DNA from: Rhizophagus irregularis
Taxonomy: Eukaryota > Glomeromycota > Glomeromycetes > Glomerales > Glomeraceae
DNA length: 64,000 nucleotides
Assembly: GCF_026210795.1 (NCBI RefSeq)
Contig: NC_089438.1
Location: 2,873,501 to 2,937,500, forward strand
Reading direction: 5' to 3'
How positions within the stretch are numbered: position 1 is the first letter of the stretch; each line of letters begins with the position of its first letter. The notes beneath the pieces were generated by a model. It made no database searches. It was not told the origin of the DNA and worked only from the letters and a program-made list of their open reading frames with translations. Below, piece by piece: positions 24,375 through 34,745 of this stretch. The translations under genes were made by a program, and so were the position numbers.

Positions 24375-25070
24375 CAGTCTCTTTAGACATGACATTCTGG
24401 TAAATCTTTTGCCTTCAAATTTCCTTAGACTCGCCATTTTGGTATAAAGACTTAATTTTTTTTATTTTAATTTTTTATTATTTTAACGAACTTTACTAAT
24501 AGTTCTTTTTTTTTATTTTGTAGGTGATCAGTTTTTTGGATTTTGAGGGGAGGTATTAATATTTTTTAAAAAAAATAACGAAACGATCATTAATGTTTCA
24601 TTATTTTCTTTTTTTTTTATGTGATCAGGTTCACCAGATTTCAAGGTAGATATCGGGTTTTTTATTTTAAAAAAATATTTTTTAACGAAACGATTATTAA
24701 GGTTTCGTTATTTTCTTTTTTTTCAGTTTCTAGCGGCAATTCTGTAGGTTTATTATTTTTTTCATTTAATTTTTTTTATTTTAACGAATGATTTCTAACT
24801 ATTCTTTTTCTTATTAGATCAGTTCCTTGGAAGCAAGATATCAGTTTTCGGTAAAAGCTTTTTTTTCTGTCTTAATTTATTTATTCTATACTGACGCTTT
24901 GACTTTTCTCTTTTTTATTAGACGCCTGGTCTTTGGACACTTTGGGATTCAGTGGGTGGGTTTCCTTATTATTATTTCTTTTTTTTTTACAATAATGAAA
25001 CGTTTATTAACATTTCAAAATTTCTTTTTTCATAGACAGGTCTGAACATGTGAAATTGACCTTTTTTTTT
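24375..25070 (+). other. series of short AG-to-GT segments resembling micro-exons
   Basis: Short unique segments lie between TAG/CAG and GT at roughly 50-110-base spacing: 13 bases near 24387, 13 near 24431, about 21 near 24531, 17 near 24629, 21 near 24727, 28 near 24819 and 34 near 24921, with a last acceptor near 25036. The intervening T-rich DNA repeats a weak AACGAAACG...GTTTCGTT hairpin. This could be a micro-exon gene or only a decayed tandem repeat with splice-like edges; I could not establish one frame. Confidence 0.25.
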
Positions 25071-25466
25071 GGTAAATCTTTTGGTGCATGGAATTTCAAT
25101 GGGATCCGATTAGATATACCATAATAGATTTGTATAGTTTTATTAGTATAACTTAGTATAGATTTAGCATCGATGTATTTGATTGATATAATAAAAGTGA
25201 ACCACATTTAACAATAAAGTAATTTAACATTATCTAACAATAAATAATGTAATGTTATTTAATACAATAAATAATCTAACGTTGTTTTACTGTAAGATAA
25301 TAATCGTTAGTGATGATAGTTGTTAATTTAATCATATCGTTAATAATCGACGAGTGCGATTATTATCGATATATATCACATTTTATAAATAATGGGATAT
25401 ATATCGATAAAGTGATATATATCGCTATATATCACCTGTAAAAATTTCCCGATGTATACTGATATA

Positions 25467-26480
25467 CCCTTTGCCCGATAATGATTACCTGACAAGACAT
25501 ATTCCTGAATGAACACTTTACCGACATGACACATTCCCTAATGGACATTATACTGACATGCTATTTTTCCCGACATGACATTATCCCGACAACACATATC
25601 CCGACAGACATTTTCCTGATTAAAAAAAAGTGATTTCCCAATTATTTAAGATAAAATATATGGAGAAAATTTTTATTATTTGTTTATTCACATTTATTTT
25701 AATAAAAATTCGCAATTTCATGTATACTGTATATTTCATTTTTATAGTGCAAATTTTTATAACAAAATCACTAGCAGCAACCCATTGCGTACCTAGAAAA
25801 ATTTATTTTAGTTGCAAAAAATGGATAAGTGAAAAATTCCAAAAATCTGAAAATCTGTAAATTTTGAAGTAAAGATAAAAAAAAGTATAAATAAAGCCAA
25901 TCAAATTTCTTCCCATAATCACATAATAAATTATTTATAAAACAATTCCTAAAATTAAAAGATCGTTATTATTATGCAGTTTCTATTTCATAAGACAAAA
26001 ATACTGGTTTCCCTTTATGAAAATCTTTTATTATCAGATTTCATATGAATTCAATTAATCATTGTGGAAAAAATTAACTTTATAGTAATGAAATTATCTA
26101 TTTTTAAATAAAGCTATTAATTATTTCATTTAAAACAGTTTTTTCAATGATTTAACATTTTTTATATCATATAATTCAAAATTTTACAATATCTAAATAA
26201 TTAAATAAATTGTTTCCTTACAAATTTAATCTTTTTTGAAATTTTTGGTTGTGGTAGTATGTAAGAAAATTATATTTATATTTATAAACATGATACATTA
26301 TTACAGCAGTAATAAATTACTTTTCGTAATCATTTTCAACATGTCAGGAAAATGTCTGTCAGGATATATGTTGTTGGGATAATGTTATGTCAGGAAAACT
26401 AGAATGTTGGTATAATGTCCATTAGGGAATGTGTCATGTCAGTAAAATGTTCATTTGGGAATATGTCCTTTACTAAAAAT
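25467..26480. repeat. long inverted repeat with TGACA words
   Basis: 25467-25622 (CCTGACAAGACATATTCCTG, ACCGACATGACACATTCCCT, CCCGACAACACATATCCCGA) recurs inverted at 26338-26480. It forms the inner arms of the composite insert ending near 26905. The 700 bases between are A+T-rich with no gene. Confidence 0.75.
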
Positions 26481-26830
26481 GGCCAATTTTTTGAAATGAT
26501 TTTGTAATAATTTTAAAATACTACAAAAATACATTTAATACATCAAAATGTTTTTATTATATTTTTGCTATTATTTTGTAATTGTATTGTATCTAGGTCT
26601 ATAAAAATAACTCAAAATAATATCACAATAATTTTTTAATGTTTTTGTTATTATTTTATTATTATAATATAATTAACTTTGATATTATTTTAATATTTTA
26701 ATCTCAAAAATACCTTAAATATATCTTGATATATTTTAAAAATTTTACAAAATAATTGCACAATTGTTTTGAAAGCCATTGTATCTAGGTCTATAAAAAT
26801 ATTTCAAAAAATTGGTTATTTTTAGTAAAG
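26468..26830. mobile_element. 363-bp MITE with TC target duplication
   Basis: The ends are CTTTACTAAAAATGGCCAAT at the left and its near-complement at the right, continuing through AATTTTTTGAAAT and TATAGACCTAGATACAAT. Comparison with the other arm (ATATGTCTTGTCAGG) gives the empty site: the element split it and duplicated only TC (26466-26467 and 26831-26832). Confidence 0.7.
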
Positions 26831-26899
26831 TCTTGTCAGGTAATCGTTGTCAGGTAAAGAGTATGTCAGAAAAAAGGTTGTCAGGAAGTTGTCCGACAT

Positions 26900-27975
26900 T
26901 GTTTATTCTTACTTTAAAACTGTTGATAATACCAGCATCTAAAGGTTGCAAGTGAGAAGTTGTATTTGGAAAAAGAAAATGTACTTTAATATTTAATAAT
27001 TGTATAGTTTCATCGATTAAATGTGTGGGTGCATTATCCACTAATAATAAAATATTGTGATTTTGTCATCTCATTAATTGATTAAGTTTATTAAGATAAT
27101 TACACCATACTGATACTTGCATCCAAGCTGTATGGTTCCAATAATACCAAATGGGTAAATCATCCTTTTTAATTCCCTTTAAAACACGTGGAGTCTGCCA
27201 CTTGTGTATTACTAATGCAGGTAACTTATGACTACTATCAGCATTACAGGTTAAAACAATTGTAATCTGATTTTTTGATTTTTTAGTGCCAGAAATATAA
27301 TGATCTGAAAGTGTCTTGGATGATTCTAAATTCCAAAATAAAGCTAAAAAGTACAAAATTATTGCAATTAATAATGATAATAATAATGATATTTTGTGTA
27401 ACTCCAATTGTATTTACCTGTTTCATCAACATTATAGACGTCACAAAGATCATATTGTTCAATAATTTCTTGCAAAGCCACACGTTCTTCTTCTAATGTT
27501 TCTAATGGTGCACTGTTCGCTTCACTAGCTTTAATAAATTGTCTTATATTATAATGCTTTTTAAACTTTGATAACCACCCATCTGAAGCAGTAAAAGTTG
27601 TTGTTTGTAATTGAGTCACAAAATTCAAAGCTTTAGCCTTTAATATGTCACCCGTAATTGTTAAATTTGAAGCTAATGCTTGCTGCATCCATAAATATAA
27701 TGCAGATTCAATTTCTAGAAATTTTGCACCTCTATCCCTTTTTTGATTACTTAATTCTTTATTTGCAATATTAATACACAGCTATTTTTCCTTTTCTTTT
27801 AGTATTCTAGAAACTTGCGGTTTTGATATATCATATTTTTTAGCAAGATCATTTTGATTATATGATGGATTATCCCTTTTCCACTCACATAATTCTTTTT
27901 TTTGCACAAATGACAAACTTTTTCTTTTACTAGCTTTTTTTACTTCTTTTCCTTTGCCTTTCCAACGGGTGGCAT
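26900..27975 (-). pseudogene. Tigger/pogo transposase, N-terminal and catalytic region
   Basis: On minus from about 27975: a basic CENP-B-type helix-turn-helix (SFVQKKELCEWKRDNPS, then YNQNDLAKKYDISKPQVSRI), a second DNA-binding helix set (LTITGDILKAKALNF, DGWLSKFKKHYNIRQ), YNVDET with the first catalytic Asp near 27425, an intron-like gap of about 90 bases, LVDNAPTH with the second Asp near 27045, and HLQPLDAGIINSF with the third near 26935. Lesions: a one-base shift just after the first codons, TAG after KEKEK near 27783, and TGA after QLMR near 27066. The frame is then cut by the composite insert. This was an autonomous element and is now inactive. Confidence 0.85.
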
Positions 27976-28302
27976 TTTAAAGAACAACGAAAAAAAGTTG
28001 TATTACAATAATAGGCATTTATCATTAAAAAAAAAGGAAATTAAACTAACTACATGTGTTTAAAAATGATTTGCAAATGCAAATCTAATGATTTCACGTG
28101 ATATTTACTATAACGAGAATATATTTATAATATATGTTCTATAGTAAAATTCTAAAAAAGTTTACTATATCTGATATCAAGATTTTATTAGTAAGTTTAC
28201 TATAACGAACAAGATTTATTAGTAAGTGAACCGGGGGAATAAAAAAAGTTTATTATAAGCCAAATTTACTATAACGAGCTTTACTATAACGAGCGTTGAC
28301 TG

Positions 28303-30012
28303 TACTGTACTGTACCTTAATTGTATAATAAATCTTTATAGATACAGTAGACATATCAAAGGACATGGCTAAAAACTTGTTAATCTTATCAAATTTGAGT
28401 CGATTACAAAAAAAAAAAATTTTTATAATTATTCTTAGATATTGTAGATAATGCAAAGACTCAATAAATAGATAAATTTTAATTACTAGTATTATGTAAA
28501 CATAGTTGACCAAAACTTTCATATTCCCACCCACAGTTGATGATCCCTTAAAAGTTGAAATCATATACTGTCAATCTTGCTTGCTAAAGATTAAGAAGTA
28601 AAAAATTAACTACCAAAATGTGAAACGCAACTTTTGATTTTTTAGACGTAAAAAATATACAATATTTTAAACTTATTCCATTTCTTTTTATAACAAAAAA
28701 GTTAAAAAACGACAAAAGAAAAAAAGGAATGCAAGTGTTATAAAAGCACTATTTTCTCCTTAAATATAAAAATAGACTTGAAGAGTAAAAATATACACGC
28801 AGAGCCATTTATAATCCAGAGAGCATTCAATTGTAGAAAGATGCTAAAGTTTTTCTTCTGGCTTTTAACTTAGAACAGTTTTATAGTGGCTAATAACTAT
28901 AAGGCAATGAAAATTGTATTACAGCTAATAACTACAGTATAAGGCAATGAAAATTGTATTACAACTTTCAATTATTAATTTTATTTTTTTTATTTTTGTC
29001 ACAACTTGCAGAGTCAAAAGAAAGTGGGGAACCTCCAATTACTATTCAATATAAAGAAGAAATCGAAACTATTTTCGATAAAATAGTCCCATGTTTAATC
29101 TAAAATTCCATATTAACGGACTCTTCTGAATCTTCATCAAGGAAGAAAGTAGATCTTAATATCTAAGGAGCTCTGGGGAAGAACCCAAATAAAAACTCCA
29201 CATATGATTCCTAAAATTAGTAGAAGACATGGAAATGATGATGAAGATGCTAACCTAGATGTACAGAGTATGTAGGTTCAAAATTGGATTGAACAGCAAG
29301 AAGTTAGATAAATATAACTTGATAAAAGAAAGAGAACCTCCATATGAAGCAGCAATCTGATGTGGTGCTGTGTAGTATTTTGAGTAATCTCTCAAACAGT
29401 TTAAATTCTTTAAATACAAAATAAAATCAAGTTCAGTTTTTCAAAATTCTGATATATGCATGCATGCATATACACATATATTTAAACACTAACGTGTAGC
29501 ATAATAGCATATGTAATTTTCATTTCAATTTACAGACCTGAACAATTAATAATGTATTTCTTTTTGTAATTCTTCCTGTATCAATTATTTTATACTGAAA
29601 TTTTCTAGTATTGTTGACTTTTCATATTTCTTTGATTCCATTTATAAAAATTATAATCATAAATAAAAACTTAATAATAATATTTATTTGAGCTTAAAGT
29701 ACTTTTATAAATATATTGAATGTAAAACAGATTTTTTTTCTTGTAGACTATTAAATGTAGCTACACGTGATCATCTAAAAAGAAAATTTGTCAGTACCAA
29801 AAAGGGTTCTATCATAGTATATTCAGAGGCCCTCCTTACCGGTACAAAATCCACTAATCTGAGACAATATTTATTTACGGAGAATATTTTTTTTTTACAA
29901 TAACCTTGATTACATGTGCACTCCTATATGTTATAAATTATCAGGAACTAAAAAAATATAGAGAGAGAGATAAATAATCAGAAATGAAATAAGTAAACTA
30001 TATAAAGAAAAA
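28303..30012. other. gene-free stretch with one decayed coding patch
   Basis: Most is A+T-rich unique sequence. Plus 29010-29105 after TTGCAG reads ESKESGEPPITIQYKEEIET and a FDKIVPCLI stop, then broken Ser/Lys-rich frames to 29270. It looks like a dead exon of an unidentified gene. No other feature is supported. Confidence 0.35.
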
Positions 30013-31016
30013 TCAAGAACTTACTGAATAAACTTCCAAAACCATCATTGCTAATAACTGCGGAATTTTATTGCCAATTAAATAATTAGTATTGTTTAAA
30101 TAAGTACTAATTAGTTGCAAAAATATTATAATCATATTACCTGAACTAATATTATTATTTGTCTGTTCATTATTGGAATCTAAAATCAAAAACAGATTAA
30201 CAACAAATTTCTTTATTCTTTTACTTACTTTCTTTGTCTTTTGATAAAAAAAATTCTTATTTTTCATTATATTAATGACATTATCATCATAACTAGTATC
30301 TTGAATACCTGACATTTTTCCTAATTTGGTAAAAATTTTATTAATAGGTGTTCTTACATCTGGGTCAGGATTCCAACATAATTTATATAATTTCAGGTAT
30401 TCTTCAGGGGTCTGGTTCATTTTACCGACAATTACTTCACTGACAAACGTTTTACCGACAAACGTTTTACCAACAGGGTTATTTCACCGACAAACGTTTC
30501 ACCAACAATCATTTCACTGACATAAAAAATAAATATTGAATATGAGATATTTTATTATAAAACTTTTTTTATTTAGTTTAGATTTAATAAGTATTGATAC
30601 TTTACTTTCATCTTAGACGGGTTAGTATATAGAATAACATATAGTTATAACTATTATATATTTTTTATTTTTTTATAAATGTTATTATAAATTTCATTAA
30701 AATAATAAAAACTAACAAATATATATATATAATAAACTTTTTAGTTTTTGATCACAACAAAACATTAATACATTAAAACAATAAAAAGATATTATTGGGC
30801 GTTTTTTATAAAACTAGTAACGATTTTGTTGATCATTTGTTGATCATTTATTTTAAATTTATTATAAATTTTGTCACGAGATTTTCTATGGAAATCATTT
30901 CTCAATTTGTTATTAAAACACCTGCTGAATTGCCTTGAAATTGAAAATCATTTCCCTTTTTATAAAAAAATTTCCTTTTTGGTAAAAAACTCTCAGATTA
31001 ATCTTATATAACTTTA

Positions 31017-31110
31017 TGTCAATGACAATGTCAATGTCAGTGACAATGTCAATGTCAATGTCAATGTCAATGTCAATGTCAATGTCAATGTCAATGACAA
31101 TGACAATGAA
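31017..31110. repeat. (TGTCAA)n microsatellite
   Basis: About fifteen hexamers with TGACAA variants at both ends. The minus translation is an Ile-Asp run with no sign of being a gene. Confidence 0.9.
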
Positions 31111-31629
31111 AAAAACTTCTAATGCCAACTTTTCGCAAAAACTCTTCCTGTGCCACTAAAAGTCCCTGTTAAATTGTTGCATCATTCAATATTTGCATAA
31201 TTTCATTTTTTTGTTGATCATTAAAATTTCATAAAATATTGCAAAAAAATAAAAAAAATTGTAGAAAAAACGTTTCAGCATTTTTTCATATAATATTATT
31301 AAAAAAAAAACGCCAAAAACTTTTTTTTTTGCATTACTATTAAGAAAAAACATTTTGGCGTTTTTCCATATAAAATTATAATAAAAAATAACACAAAAAC
31401 ATTTTTTCTTCATATTTATTTTTTTAACAAAAAACGTCAATACTGATGTTTTTAATTAAAAAAAACCAATATTTTTTGATTTTTTAATTACAAAAACGTA
31501 AAGTCTGACATTTTTTTAATTAAAAAAAATCATTTTTTTTTGATTTTTTAATTACAAAAACGTCAAGTCTGACGTTTTTTAATTAAAAAAATCATTTTTT
31601 TTTTATTTTTAATAGAGTTTATACTCTGA

Positions 31630-33100
31630 AACAACGTTTTTTCATGTTATTTTATGAAAAAACGCCGTTTCAGCATTGTTTTTTATAAACAAATATGCCA
31701 AAATGGCGTTTTTCATTTTATTTTATGGAAAAATGCCGTTTCAGCATTTTTTTCACTTCTTATCGCCAAAACGGCATTTTTTCATATTATTTAATGGAAA
31801 AATGCCGTTTTGGCATTTTTTTTCACTTCTTTTATGAAAAAAATCGCCAAAATGGCGTTTTTATATTATTTATTGGAAAAATGCTGAAACGGCATTTTTT
31901 TCATTTCTTTTATGAAAAAAATCGCCAAAGCGGCATTTTTTCATATTATCTTATGGAAAAATGCAGTTTTGGCATTTTTTTTCACTTCTTTTATGAAAAA
32001 AATCGCCAAAACAGCATTTTTTCATATTATTTAATGAAAAAATGCCGTTTGGGCATTTTTTTTCACTTCTTTTATGAAAAAAATCGCCAAAACGGCGTTT
32101 TTTCATATTATTTAATGGAAAAATGCCAAAACGGCATTTTTTTTTACTTCTTTTATGAAAAAAATCGCCAAAGCGGCATTTTTTCATATTATCTTATGGA
32201 AAAATGCCATTTTGGCATTTTTCTTCACTTCTTTTATGAAAAAAATTGCCAAAATGGCGTTTTTTCATTTTATTTAATGGAAAATGCCATTTTGGCATTT
32301 TTTTTCACTTCTTTTATGAAAAAAATCGCCAAAGCGGCTTTTTTCATATTATCTTATGGAAAATGCTGAAACGGCATTTTTTTTCATTTCTTTTATGAAA
32401 AAAATCGCCAAAGCGGCAATTTTTTCATATTATCTTATGGAAAAATGCCGTCTTGGCATTTTTTTTACTTCTTTTATGAAAAAAATCGCCAAAACGGCGT
32501 TTTTTCATATTATGTTATGTAAAAATGCCAAAACGGCATTTTTTTTCACTTCTTTTATGAAAAAAATCGCCAAAGCGGCGTTTTTCATATTATCTTATGG
32601 AAAAATGCCGTTTTGGCATTTTTTTCACTTCTTTTATGAAAAAAATCGCCAAAACGGCGTTTTTTCATATTATTTTATGTAAAAATGCCAAAACGGCATT
32701 TTTTTTCACTTCTTTTATGAAAAAAATTGCCAAAATGGCGTTTTTTCACATTATGTTATGTAAAAATGCCAAAACGGCATTTTTTTTCACTTCTTTTATG
32801 AAAAAAATCGCCAAAGTGGCTTTTTTCATATTATCTTATGGAAAAATGCCGTTTTGGCATTTTTTTCACTTCTTTTATGAAAAAAATCGCCAAAACGGTG
32901 TTTTTTCATATTATTTTATGTAAAAATGCCAAAAAGGCATTTTTTTTCACTTCTTTTATGAAAAAAATCGCCAAAGCGGCTTTTTTCATATTATCTTATG
33001 GAAAAATGCCGAAATGGCATTTTTTTCCACTTCTTTTATGAAAAAATTGCCAAAACGGCATTTTTTTATATTATTTGATGGAAAAATGCCGAAACAGCAT
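31630..33100. repeat. satellite of about 18 units of 81-83 bp, each with two palindromes
   Basis: A unit runs TTCATATTATYTTATGGAAA, an ATGCCGTTTTGGCAT palindrome, TTTTTTTCACTTCTTTTATG, then ATCGCCAAAACGGCGTTTTT. The first palindrome core occurs both as GCCGTTTTGGC and as its complement GCCAAAACGGC in different units. The near-81-base period keeps long frames open (for example 31695-32369), but their translation only reiterates EKCRFGIFFHFFYEKNRQN-like words. AACGTTTTT-type relatives surround it at 31250-31630 and 33100-33190. Confidence 0.9.
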
Positions 33101-33199
33101 TTTTTAGCATTTTATTAAATAAAAAAAAATGTTGCAAAAACGTTTTTTAATATACAATTAATTTAAAAAGAACGTTTCTCAACGTTTTTTCTTTTTTTT

Positions 33200-33480
33200 A
33201 TAAATCAGGTTACCGGTCACCTGAAATGACCCGAATATTTTCAGGTCAAAACGGGTTACCTGAAATGACCCGAATACTTTCAGGTCAAACGGGTCAGGAT
33301 GGGTCAGAGTAGGTTACCTGACCCGACCCGACCTGATAAAAATTTTTGGTTCGGGTCAGACAAATTACCCGACCCGACCTGACCCGTGTGGAGCTCTAGT
33401 CAGGTCAGGTCAGGTCAGGTTATATCAGATTATCTGTTTGACCTGACCTGACCTGAAACCTAAAAAATTTCAGGTTAACC
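33200..33480. repeat. AGGTC/GACCT-rich segment
   Basis: CAGGTCAAACGGGT, ACCCGACCCGACCTGA and CAGGTCAGGTCAGGTCAGGT words fill the stretch. Related sequence is at 34990-35140, so it may be the ends of an element nested in the 30408-35780 transposon. Confidence 0.65.
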
Positions 33481-33489
33481 CAAATGATT

Positions 33490-34120
33490 TTTATTAAATT
33501 ATTGAAAAAAAATGTTGCGCAATGTTTTTTTCTAATATAATGTTATATAAAAAATGTTTTTGAAACATTTTTCAATAAAATATAAAAAAAAAATGTTGCG
33601 AAATATTTTTTCCTAATATAATGTTATAGAAAAAACATTTTCGCAACGTTTTTCAATAAAATATCAAAAAAAAAGTTGTGAAACATTTTTTCCTAATATA
33701 ATGTTATAGAAAAAACGTTTTCATAACGTTTTTCAATAAAATATCAAGAAAAACGTTGCAAAACATTTTTTCCTAATATAATCTTATAGAAAAATCGATT
33801 TCGCAATAAAATATCAAGAAAAATGTTGCAAACATTTTTTCCTAATATAATGATATAGAAATAACGTTTTCACAACGTTTTCCAATAAAATATCAAGAAA
33901 AATGTTGCGAAACATTTTTTCTATAACATTATATTAGGAAAAAACATTTCACAACATTTTTCTTGATATTTTATTGGAAAATGTTGTGAAAACGTTTTTT
34001 TCTATAACATTATATTAGGAAAAAGTATTTTGCAACGTTTTTCAATAAAATATCAAAAAAAAAACATTGCAAAATGTTTTTTTCTATAGAAAAAACGTCT
34101 TCGCAATATTTTTCAATAAA
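33490..34120. repeat. satellite of about 75-bp units (AACGTTTT...CTAATATAAT)
   Basis: Units read TTGCGAAACATTTTTTCCTA, ATATAATGTTATAGAAAAAA and CGTTTTCGCAACGTTTTTCA, then ATAAAATATCAA. Part of the array (33910-34020) is inverted. The same unit resumes at 34745-34990 after a different satellite. Confidence 0.8.
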
Positions 34121-34239
34121 ACAAGAGTTCTGTTTAAAGGGGAGTTAGGACTATAAAATGTAAAGTATATGAAATATGATTTATTTTGAACTTGTCCATT
34201 TCAATAAAATCATGACATTTGAAAAAATCTATGTTACAA

Positions 34240-34745
34240 CCTAATAGCTTAATTCTAATTAGCTAATTTAGTATTAGGTTTTAATTTAAAAAATTAAGCA
34301 GTATCAAGGAGAATTCTCGCAAATTTTTCTTAATACTGCTTAAATTATAATTTAGCTAATTTAGTATTAGGTTTTAACCTAAAAAATTAGGCAGTATTAA
34401 GGGAAATTCTCATGAATTTTTCTTAATACTGCTTAATTCTAATTTAGCTAATTTAGTATTAGGTTTAATTTAAAAAATTAAGCAGTATCAAGGAAAATAT
34501 TCGCGAATTTTTCTTGGTACTGCTTAATTCTAATTTAGCTAATTTAGTATTAGGTTTTAATTTAAAAAATTAAGCAGTATCAAGAGAAATTCTCGCGAAT
34601 TTTTCTTAATACTGCTTAATTCTAATTTAGCTAATTTAGTATTAGGTTTTAATTTAAAAAATTAAGCAGTATCAAGGAAAATTCTCGCGAATTTTTCTTA
34701 ATACTGCTTAATTCTAATTTAGCTAATTTAGTATTAGTTTTAATT
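34240..34745. repeat. satellite of five 92-95-bp units
   Basis: Each unit has TAATTTAGCTAATTTAGTAT, TAGGTTTTAATTTAAAAAAT, then inverted halves TTAAGCAGTATCAAG and CTTAATACTGCTTAA around TTCTCGCGAATTT. It lies between two blocks of the 75-bp satellite, as if inserted into that array and then amplified. Confidence 0.85.

Larger units (their letters stand above)
20650..26905. mobile_element. composite insertion splitting the Tigger transposase
   Basis: The right end, read inwards on minus, is GTCGGACAACTTCCTGACAA then CCTTTTTTCTGACATACTC. Near 20662 plus reads TTTCCCGACAACCTTTTTCC, and near 25450 the match continues as GATGTATACTGATATACCCT, so the left arm appears interrupted by a 4.7-kb segment (about 20681-25445) flanked by TTTCCC. 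No transposase or reverse transcriptase is seen within. Outer borders are approximate. Confidence 0.45.
15126..28302 (-). mobile_element. Tigger/pogo (Tc1/mariner superfamily) element expanded to 13 kb by nested insertions
   Basis: The left end CAGTCAAAGCTCGTTATAGT (15126) and the inverted right end CAGTCAACGCTCGTTATAGT (28302) match at 19 of 20 positions and are flanked by TA (15124-15125 and 28303-28304). Internal TTTACTATAACGA words recur near both ends. The transposase lies on minus and is split: N-terminal and catalytic parts at 26900-27975, C-terminal part at 19590-20010. The splits coincide with a 3.1-kb fold-back insert (16429-19570) and a 6-kb composite insert (about 20650-26905). 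An inverted copy of the transposase 3' end (GTCCAGTGCAAAAAGATTTG) at 15486-15511 shows further rearrangement; 15520-16400 holds only unrecognised broken frames. Confidence 0.75.

Noticed and set aside
20681-25445. LTR retrotransposon, because of the possible short TTTCCC flanking duplication
   Set aside because: No direct terminal repeats, primer site, gag, protease or reverse transcriptase frame could be found.
29688-29903. 71-codon frame on plus
   Set aside because: A+T-rich, no recognisable motif, no ATG in good context and no homologous copy elsewhere in the window.
31695-32923. Long open frames (over 200 codons) on plus across the 81-83-bp satellite
   Set aside because: The translation only reiterates the satellite unit; the frame stays open because the period is near a multiple of three, and frames shift wherever units differ in length.
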